This document shows, in pieces, positions 44,822 through 53,373 of a DNA stretch of 57,455 bases. A program made the position numbers and the translations under genes. The notes under the pieces are model-generated. The model did not search any database. It was not told where the DNA came from and saw only the letters and a program-made list of their open reading frames with translations. This stretch comes from Porogramme epimiltina (taxonomy: Eukaryota > Basidiomycota > Agaricomycetes > Polyporales > Polyporaceae), in NCBI GenBank assembly GCA_900155495.1, contig FTLJ01000764.1, positions 1-57,455 on the forward strand. Direction: 5' to 3'. Numbering within the stretch: position 1 is the stretch's first letter; each line of letters starts with the position of its first letter.

Positions 44822-46520
44822 ATGACCTCACCAAAACCCCTTATAACGAATAGTAAGTCTCCAACGTGACTAGGCTGCTCGACATTACTTCCATACGTCC
44901 ACATACAGAACGAGCGAACACTGTCGTTCTGTATATCCTCATCATTCTGGCTTCAGGGTTCACCATTTGCGACGGCCTTGTCATCCACGTCGTGCGCCAG
45001 CAAGTTAAGCTTGATTCCGATGTCGTCATTGGACCCCCGTTCTATGAGCTCCAGACGTCCACCCACTCCTACGAGGACCCGAAATATCAATCATTCTTGA
45101 TGGACACTGTCATACAAGTCTCCTGTCGCTACTGTGTCAAGTCGCGAGTCTACCTGCCTTCCACGAGCTCTGCTGGATACACTACACATTCGACTACCTC
45201 AGTCATTGAGAGCAGTACGGATCGCCAATGGAACATACAGCTCAAACGTCGAGCGGAAAATTCGGTCACAAGTTCGAGTGTCAATATCCCAACACAAGAA
45301 ATCCTCTTGGATGACTCGCGTTTTGCAGTCACTGTACAGACTACCATTACCATCTTGAAGCATTTTAGTACTACCATCATCCGGACGGAATCCCAAACAG
45401 ACCCCTCTCCCCAAGTCCCTAATACCACTACTGATATGACCAGCACCACTTTTCAACATGCTTCTTCTACTGATTCAATCAGTACTACTTCTCAAGTTCC
45501 TGCCGGGTCTTCATCCCCCACCATGACGGCGACCCAACCTCCTACCACCACGGTGGCCGACTCCACCACCCGGAGCACCGTCATACGCCTCACAGCCAAC
45601 TTGTCTGACACTGTCAACTTTTCCGTTTCGGGAAAAGGGACGCGGGCTAGTGGTCAATTGGCAGGCACCTCGAGCCCAGTAGGCACGCCTTTAGACACCA
45701 CCGTGAGGGCAACCTCCAGTACTATCGACTCTGCCGCTTCGACCACGGTCCCTCCGTCCTCGGAAGCAGCTGGGTCCAATCCGCCCGTAGGGAAGGATAT
45801 CCTAAGCACTGGAGTAATCGTAGAGATCGCGGTCATTTCAGCTATCGTCGCAAGTCTGGTCACGGCGCTCACGTTCTTCTATTGCTTAAGGAGGAAGCTG
45901 AGACATAGCGCCCATGTGCTCACAGATGGCACGGTCGGTAGGTCCTATCCCTATACGTCTAAAGTGTCACTATGGCGTACGGCATCTCCATACTAAAGAT
46001 GGGTTCAGCTCGCCTAACGGAGCACCGTCGCCCAACGACATCAGAAATTGAGAAACCTGAACGCAGTACACTGGACGTGCATCATGATCAGGAGCTCCAA
46101 GTTCGGATTGGATTGCATCAGAGAGACACACACCGTCATCAGATCTGTGAGGAGGGTGGAAATGCTGTCCCAGAGTCGACGGTAAACCTCTGCTATTTCT
46201 CCACTTCCCATTTTCAGAGCTTGAAGCTATACTGACAGGACCAGCCAAATGATCGACGACCCAGGAGCCCAAATGGAGTCGAAATGCTGCACGCTTCTCC
46301 CATACACTCGTTTGTGCAAACACCAACCTCGCGGATGGGGGAAGGCACTATGGAGGAGGTACGCAGTAGCAGGAGAGTTAGGTATGAAGAGGATGGAGGG
46401 GTGCGATTGGCAGGTGGAGAGGTGGGTCAGGACGGAGTAGATGATGACGACGAACAGACGGAAACTGGGACAACCGTGACTCTTCCGCCACCCTACTCTT
46501 CAGTGCCAAGAATACGATAA
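44822..46520 (+). CDS. TM16: class D membrane protein, PPPY tail
   Basis: Exon model 44822-44852, 44909-45937, 46009-46181 and 46239-46520, all in frame, giving 504 residues. A 31-nt first exon (MTSPKPLITN) joins a hydrophobic TVVLYILIILASGFTICDG signal peptide. The N-terminal part of the ectodomain (FYELQTSTHSYEDPKYQSFL, VSCRYCVKSRV) has no counterpart in TM15. A long Ser/Thr stalk follows, then helix VIVEIAVISAIVASLVTALT and RRKLRHS. The helix-exon intron is phase 1 (GTAGGT). The tail ends RRVRYEEDGGVRLAGGEVGQ and TLPPPYSSVPRIR, nearly the same as TM15. Confidence 0.87.
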
Positions 46521-48714
46521 TCTGCGTCGGCACCCGAATCTATACTATATAGTAAGCCTTGCACGCTGAATATGTGACTTAAGTCCCACTGATGTGGTGT
46601 CAGAGATACCTTGCCTACCTAGCTTTCCATCTTCAAACGCCCCTAAAGCATACCCATTGGCGAAAGAGAGGAACCGCGGGCAGGAGTTCCGAGCGAGCTA
46701 GATGAGCTGTGACAATATGGACAAACCTGACGGATATCAGTTGCAAGCGGAAATTACAAAATAGTTACACACACTTTGCCTTTTTGTAAGCTGTCCTCCA
46801 GCAACCTACCTTCTCTGGATCTAGCTCCGAACCTCCAAACCCGTGTTGGTGGAGTAGGCAGCGTACGGCAGCTATTGATACGCAGTACTTGTGAGATTCC
46901 GCAACGATATTTGACAGATGTGGCCCACGTACAGATTTTTCTCGTGCATAACACCATTGTGCTGAGTTCGCTGCGGGTACGCCACAGATATCGTCGAGCC
47001 AGGCCTAGGGTTCTTTTTGGAGCTCTCAGCTGGCGGATACGATGACCGCATATCATTAATTTCTCTGGTAGTCGCCGTACTTACAGAGACAGTTTAAAAC
47101 AACTAGAGAAAAATTTTCACGACTTTCCCATCTATTATCCGATTGTTGGCGGCCTTGGCGGGGGCGAACATATGTAGTGGATGTCGTGGTGAGAGGCGAA
47201 CGAAAGTTTAGCGCTCAGCCGCTGGTGTCTCGGTGCTCCGTTTACCGTTTTGGAATGAAACCCTAACCTAGAGTCGCGGCGCTGCCCATGACTTCTAGAT
47301 CTGTTGAGTGGGTGTCACACAGACACTGCAGGGGACGAACACCCGAAGGTGAAAAGCTAGCATAATCATTTACGAAGGACGGCGGGAACATGTAATATCA
47401 TTTTAGAACGGATAGGACGGTGTTAGAGAGCTTGCGGGCGCGCAGTGACTCTTTTACAGCATGCAATAGCATTTCCAATGTTCCTGCGATTAAGCGTTCA
47501 CAATTTCGGCCCTCATACTTTGCTCGACACGCGTCTAACCTCATCTTGTTCGAGGTTGAGCGCGACACGGAGCTCACCCCCAGCCTCGCGTCAAGGGCAA
47601 GAACGAGCTCCTTCGCGTTCGGTGCTGTTACCTTCCATGAGGAGGTTGAACAAGAAGAAATGCCTTGATTAGTCCGTAGACCTACGAAACGAAAGACGGA
47701 CAGCGATCAGTGCCCTTTACACAAGGGAACACAATTCGGTCACTCACCTCGATCTCAACGCAACCCCTGCATCCGCACTTGACGAGTCTGGAAAGCATGA
47801 TCCACTTACGGGATGCGAACTCCAAGGGAACGCCGCCTTGGCGGATTCTGCATCTCTTTGATGACTGCGGAGACATTACCTGTGTGCGCGGTGCGCCAGC
47901 ACGCACCGGCCATGCGCCACGGGTGTTGCCGTTGATCAGCGCCACATTGTTCGTGGAGAGCCCTAGCACGACGGGAGTGTGCAGGTCGATGGTTGACTTG
48001 GTGAGCGACTACAAGACGGACCTCGATGATTTGTTCCAGCTGTGGGGTTGCGTAGGGCCGGAAGCTGATCTGGATCATGCCTGAGGGGGTGGAGGGTCAG
48101 GATGAACAGCGCAGCGAAGTAGGCGCAGAGCACACCACACACGGTCAGCCATCATGCGCTCAGGGAGGCATACGACGTTTACCTCAGCGGGTTTCGGTCT
48201 TGCAGGTTGGTCAATGGAGGACGTTGTACTTGAAGTTGGCTACCATGAGTTGACGGCGTCCCTTCATGGGCATGACGCTGTATCGTGGGGTGAGCAGGAC
48301 GGTGTAAGTAGGAGGATATCACCTCGACATCACGGGTTACCAGGCTAACTAGCCTGTCGTACGCCCCCCGGTATGACAGGCTAACTAGCCTCCAATCTCC
48401 TTGTACACCAGCTACGCAATAAAAGCGAACAAATAGCCCTTAGATAAGCCCGGAAGAACAGCGGCAGAGGCCCTGCCTGCCGCCCCGCCGCCATCCTGCC
48501 GCCCCGCCCCTTGCCGCCCCTTGCCGAACGGCCGAGGGCGCGCCGAGCCCCCGACGCCGCCCGACCACTCGAGCTCGCTGTCTGGCACAGCGACTCGAGC
48601 TCGCTATCTCCCCCAATTCTTGTCCGTTTCCTTCCGTTCTTTGTGCTATTATGATCGGCTAATATATATATAAGCTTTGATAGACAATATATAGGTTATA
48701 AAGGACGAACAACA
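46521..48714. other. Gene-poor spacer between array and transposon
   Basis: No supported gene. Some minus-strand fragments look protein-like (near 47420-47640, TAPNAKELVLALDARLG; near 47900-47990, VVLGLSTNNVALINGNTRG), but no consistent exon chain, start or known domain emerges. They may be relics of a gene between about 47400 and 48300. GC-rich C-runs lie at 48475-48560. Confidence 0.35.
48343..48397. repeat. Pair of short palindromes before the transposon
   Basis: AGGCTAACTAGCCT occurs at about 48343-48356 and again near 48379-48392. Each is a perfect 6-bp inverted repeat around a 2-bp centre, and the two copies flank a GTCGTACGCCCCCCGGTATGAC segment with partly symmetric ends. It resembles a small element terminus or hairpin; function unknown. 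Confidence 0.6.
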
Positions 48715-48715
48715 C

Positions 48716-48843
48716 GGGGGCGGGGCAGAGGGAGGGCGGGGGGCCTCCAACACACTAAGCGATGATGATGTCATCAGAGCGCGGGCGCGCGGGCGCGCGG
48801 CGCCCTCCGCTTGATCACGTGGGGCGCGCCCTCCCGACGCGCA
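48716..48843. repeat. Left terminal inverted repeat of the KDZ element
   Basis: Starts GGGGGCGGGGCAGAGGGAGG and includes AACACACTAAGCG, GATGATGTCATCAGAGCGCG and CTTGATCACGTGGGGCGCGC. The reverse complement of the window end shows the same order of blocks with moderate divergence. Confidence 0.75.
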
Positions 48844-49043
48844 CCCTCACTGCCGCAAGCTCCCTCGCGCTTTTTGGTCGTGTTGGGACTCTTCTACATG
48901 ATGTAGTTGCTATATTTGAATCACATATCCTTCATTATGATCGTGTCTTAAGTATATCACATTGTAGAAGTTTGTATTATCGAATATAAGTAAGTACTAT
49001 TACCGAGATGTAAACAGATTTGTAAGCGAAACATAATAAGTTA

Positions 49044-51395
49044 TTACATTGACTGACTCAAGTTCGAGTCCCATGGTTCGTACGCCGCCGATGCATCAAC
49101 ATAAGACTCCTGAAGCCTACCCCAAGTCTCCTCCCAGACGGCCCTCTGCCAATCAGGCTCGGGCGTGCCGATCTGGCCGGGGGTAAGCATGCTGCCACTC
49201 AGGCCACAGCCTGGTTGGAGCCCCAAGCCCAATAGTTGATCACCGGGTGCGGCGTTGGTCGAGTGGGAAGCTTGAGGCAGGCCGGACGACCACGGGAGAT
49301 GTGGGAAGGAGGGTGGATAGTGTACGAAAGGATCAGCGAGGGGATCGCGCACCGCTGCCCCTCCACCTGTGCCGGCGCTTGCACCTATCCCCGCGCTCGT
49401 CGCGCTTGTCCCGTTCGTCGCGCTCGCGCTCGTCCCAATCGTCGCGCTCGCGCTCGTCCCGTTCGTCGCGCTCGCGCTCGTCCCGTTCGTCGCGCTCGCG
49501 CTCGTCCCGTTCGTCGCGCTCGCGCTCGTTCCGTTCGTCCCGCTCGCGCTCGTTCCGTTCGTCCCGCTCGCGCTCGTTCCGTTCGTCGCGCTCGCGCTCG
49601 TCCCGCTCGCGCTCGTCCCGCTCGTCCCGCTCGCGCTCGTCCCGCTCGCGCTCGTCCCGCTCATCCCGCTCGCGCTCGTCCCGCTCGCGCTCGTCCCGTT
49701 CGTCCCGTTCGTCCCGTTCGTCCCGTTCGTCCCGTTCGTCGCGCTCGCGGTCGTCCCGTTCGTCCCATTCGTCGCGCTCGCAGTCGTCCCGTTCGTCCCG
49801 CTCTCGCTCGTCCCGCTCGCGGTCGTCCCGTTCGTCGCGCTCCCGCTCGTCCCGCTCGTCCTTTCATCCCCGGTGTCGCCCTCGCCCTCACCCTCGTTGT
49901 TGATTGCGCGGCGCTTCGTTTTGTGTGAACCCTGGAAGTCCGCGCGACGTTTGCACGGCCCGGACTCCTTGACCGCCACGGCGCGCCCGTTAGCGCCGGT
50001 CACCGAAACGGTAGGCAGGGTCTGTTGCGAGGCCTCCTCGTCGGAGGTAGCGTCAGCGTCACTCTCGGCGAGCTCTGCTCTGAGTTTTGCATGCTCAGTC
50101 TTGTTAAGCTTGACGAACTTGGCTGTTGGCGGGTCCGAGGTCCAGGCGTTGAGGAGGATTTCGAGGTCGGCATTCGAGCGTATGGAGCTCGGAGCGGTGA
50201 AGTCGGGGAGAGGCCAGCCTTGAATCGCCACACTGTGCTTGAGGGTGATCTGTTTCTTGAACCCGGTGTAAAACATCTTCTTGGCCTTGTATTGTGTGAT
50301 CTTGCCTGTACGACGTGTTGAGTAATAAACCTTACAACTAAATTTACGGAAGCTTACCTAACTCCTCCGTGATGACATGGGTTATGTGCTTCTGGAGACC
50401 TTGCACGACGTCGAGATGCTGGTCGAGAGCGCCTACGAACATAGTCAACATTACTGTAAACTCATAATAGATGTATAAGAGCGTACCGTGCACTCCACTC
50501 AACGTGTACGCTTCCAGGCGCCACGCGAATTCGTCGAGCGTGCAACCGTACTTGAGCTGAAAAAAAGCGTCCGGGACGTCGGACGTTGTGAATACGTGGG
50601 GGGCGCCGTAATCACTTTGTTTACCACGGTTCACGAGGAGGACGACCTGGAATCCTGTGCGCATGTGGAGGCGACGAAGCTAATACATCATTAGTTCAAA
50701 TCAAACACGATGCTCCGCGAATAGAGCGTGCTTACCGTCTCTTCTACAGTATCCAGCGTTGCGCGGCAGTCGTGGAAGATGCTGATGGGGAGGGTGCGCT
50801 TCGCGAGAGCCTTGCCTTCGCGCTCTTGCCTCACGACTTCCATTTCATCCTTTACGTACTCCAGTTGTTCCGCCGGCGTCATGGCCGCCCACGCGGTGCT
50901 GATTTCCTTCTTGCACTCCTGCGTCGAAGACGTGTACTTGGGTGCGCCGGAGGGGAGAGCTGCAAACCCGCGTAACTATGATACGTCATATGCGAGAACG
51001 ATAGAATACTCACCTTCGTTTAACTCCTTCAACTTCATACGTAAGAAAACGTTATACTTATTGACGTCGCGCCCTTTCTTGACGGCGCGACTGTCTTGGA
51101 TAATCTCCTGCTCGTAGTAGTCGATATCGTGCTTCCCAAATTGAGCTTGTAGAAGCTCCGCTTGCTCCGTGACTGCGGCGCGCGCCGTCTTGAGATGCTC
51201 CGCATACTCCTCGCGATGCTCCAGGCGCTGAGCGGCCTGAGCGGCCTTCTCCACTTACGTGAGCCTGGTGCGGTTGGCCGGTTTTTTGCGGGGCGGGCGC
51301 GGGTGTTGAGTCGAGTAATCCAGCTGGGCTAGTTTAGCCTCACGACGCGCCCGACTGGCGGAGGTGAGCTTGGCGGCGATATCTGAGGCAAGCAT
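49044..51395 (-). CDS. KDZ-associated accessory gene, HMG-like, with repeat-rich C-terminus
   Basis: Read leftward from an ATG at 51395 (MLASDIAAKLTSASRARREA). Segments: coiled coil (AAQAAQRLEHREEYAEHLKT), an HMG-box-like part (KYNVFLRMKLKELNEG, later ISTAWAAMTPAEQLEYVKDE), then RMRTGFQVVLLVNRGKQSDY, GCTLDEFAWRLEAYTLSGVHG split in the gene, and a nucleophilic C-terminal region with KRRADFQGSHKTKRRA and a long (GTSASATN)-like repeat. Similar proteins accompany KDZ transposases in basidiomycetes (family memory, not searched). An in-frame TAA at 51255-51257 lies between the first segment and the coiled coil. Either it is a real nonsense change, or it lies in a GTAAGT intron whose acceptor I cannot place. 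Introns near 50885-50970, 50665-50750, 50445-50490 and 50280-50350. Confidence 0.65.
49373..49862 (-). repeat. Coding minisatellite in the accessory gene
   Basis: Irregular array of 15- and 24-nt units built from CGCTCGCGCTCGTCCCGTT on the plus strand, encoding GTSASGTSASATNGTSASG-like protein on the minus strand. Because every unit is a multiple of three, several other frames also stay open, giving spurious Arg/Ser- and Ala/Leu/Val-rich frames. Confidence 0.95.
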
Positions 51396-51695
51396 AGTTT
51401 TCGAGAACGTGGAGGCGCGACGACGAGAGGAGGACCGTTAGCGGGGAGACACGAAAATAACGCACCAACTAACGCGCTAGCCGGAGCGCGACTCAACAAG
51501 GTCACGTGAGCGAGGGCGGCGGACTATCCTCATCGAGAGACAAGGTAGGAGTAGGATAAGGTAGGACTAGCAACATTTTGTTCCCGATCTACCGTCTTAC
51601 GAGGCAAACGAGGAGACGTGGTCCTCGGCCACCTGTGGATCTGCACGTCAATCTCGCGCGTGATAAGGTATGCATTGCGGCGTGCGTCGGTACGG

Positions 51696-52576
51696 TTACG
51701 AGATACATGTGTGAGCCCACTCTCCCTCCGCCGGGATATTCTCGTTGGCGAGATACCACATGTACTTAGCTTCCAGCGCGGACACGCCGTACGAGACGAG
51801 GGTCTTGATGAACCCGCCCATCGTAGGGTTGACGGAGAGCGCGCGTTGAATGGTCAGCTTTGCCGTCAAGTCGTATCCGAGGGCTTGGAGATGCAGGTCG
51901 AGGTACCGGCCGCACGAATGCACGGGCGTGTCGTCCCTCGACGGGTATGGCTCAAACCCGGTTATGCCGCGCAGGGTGCGCGTGTGACGGTACACGAAGC
52001 CGGGGGGCACGGAGGGGAGCGGGAGGGCGGGGTCCACCACCATGCTCGTAAACATGGGATCGGCGAAGAGGGGAGCGGGAGTGGAGGGTGGAGCGGGGGC
52101 CGAGGCGCGCTGAAGGGCCTTTGAGGGGGACGACGAGAACGGCTTTGAGGGGGACGACGAGAACGGCTTCGAGGGGGACGACGAGAACGGCTTCGAGGAG
52201 GACGGGGACGGCTTTGTGGGGGACGGGGACGGCTTTGTGGGGGACGGCGGGGACGACAAGGACGCCGATGAGGGCGGCTCTACATTGACTAAAACACATC
52301 ATGGATCGTTAGTAAGTATAGAAAATCATGAATTAGGACTTACGGGCGTGGAGGGCTTTGAGGACATCATTGATGTCCCCGCTGTAGAGCTTCTCGGATT
52401 CGCCTTTCGACACCATGTACGCGATCGCGTGCCCAAACGTTGCGCACTTGCGCCAGATCGGTTTGGTGATGCCGTTGACGTTGTTCACGGCCTCGTCGCT
52501 GAGTAGACACAGTAAGGATCGCTTGCCTGCGAGGGAGAAACGGAGGGAGGGAGGGAGAGAGGGAGGGAGGGGGAGG

Positions 52577-52608
<32 letters not shown>

Positions 52609-53026
52609 CGTACTAGGAAGTCAGAATACCTGTCCAGTTACCGAATAGCACACAATAGAAGCCCCGCCTCTCTCCACTAACAACCCAATCCGCCAGAATC
52701 GAAGACGTTCCTGCTGACGATAGCGCGACGTAGATCTGCTGGGGGACGGAGGTCGATGCCTTGATCAGGCGTATGGCGGGCTCGAAGGTCATGACCTCGT
52801 TGGCGAGATCCCTCGATTCAACCTTGATAACGATCGGGAAGGTGTTGGTAAACTTGCCCCCCCGTGAAAATGGCCTAGACGTAACGGGGAGTGAGGGGGC
52901 CTAAACGGCGATGGACAGTGGATCGGTGGGCAAGGACCGGACTTACTCTGTCATCGTCACCCTGCACTTTCCCTTGATCCCTTCTCCCAATATTACGTAG
53001 TACGGGCCGTCGTTTTCTTCACTCAT
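51696..53026 (-). CDS. KDZ-associated accessory gene with possible viroplasmin-like domain
   Basis: ATG at 53026 (MSEENDGPYYVILGEGIKGK); exon 1 ends with a GTAAGT donor and joins in frame to EPFSRGGKFTNTFPIVIKVE near 52870. The chain continues with PQQIYVALSSAGTSSILADW, RRGFYCVLFGNWTG and, after an intron across 52535-52630, KRSLLCLLSDEAVNNVNGIT and KCATFGHAIAYMVSKGES. The 'Y.V..G...G.Y..W......VN......K.F....A..Y' layout resembles the RNase H1 N-terminal/viroplasmin fold (inference). A low-complexity SPSKPFSS repeat follows, then a globular C-terminus (GFVYRHTRTLRGITGFEPYP, YLDLHLQALGYDLTAKLTIQ). The stop is at 51696. Function unknown; lies between the other two element genes. Confidence 0.6.
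52110..52252 (-). repeat. 24-nt coding tandem repeat in the middle KDZ gene
   Basis: Three to four units of GGCTTCGAGGGGGACGACGA-type sequence followed by shorter GGCTTTGTGGGGGACGGGGA units, encoding SPSKPFSS and SPTKPSP repeats on the minus strand. Confidence 0.9.
52531..52608. repeat. GGGA/GA microsatellite in an intron
   Basis: GGGAGGGAGG tracts run into (GA)n over roughly 75 bp, inside an intron of the middle element gene between the FGNWTG and KRSLL exons. Confidence 0.9.
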
Positions 53027-53373
53027 AGCGCTTAGAAATGTAGAGGGGGGGAGAGACGGTGAAGCGGGAGGCAGGAGGATACTGGGAGGAGAGAGGCGCG
53101 AGGGAGGTGCGCGGCGAGATTGGCGCTGAGCGCGAGCAGCCATTGCATTCAAGACGTCTCGCGCTGTGCCGGCGCGTCATGCACGCCTGATGCTCGCGCC
53201 GCGCACGATTCAATGCATGTGTTCCCAGCTTGACGCTGGGAAATATCTCACGTATATCGCTTCTAGATGCTACTGATGATCTTTGAGAGTCATCAGATCA
53301 AGAAACTGGGATACCAATACAATAGGAATACAAAAGAATGTACAAAACAGGCGCAGCGCGTGGGCTGCCGCGT

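Noticed and set aside
661..46520. Interpretation as a mating-type (MAT-A or MAT-B) locus
   Set aside because: No homeodomain genes, pheromone precursors (CaaX) or seven-helix receptors were found; the proteins here have one helix each.
49236..49928. Long plus-strand frames rich in Arg/Ser or Val/Ala/Leu
   Set aside because: They are shadows of the minisatellite inside the minus-strand accessory gene; the minus frame connects to conserved upstream exons and the plus frames do not.
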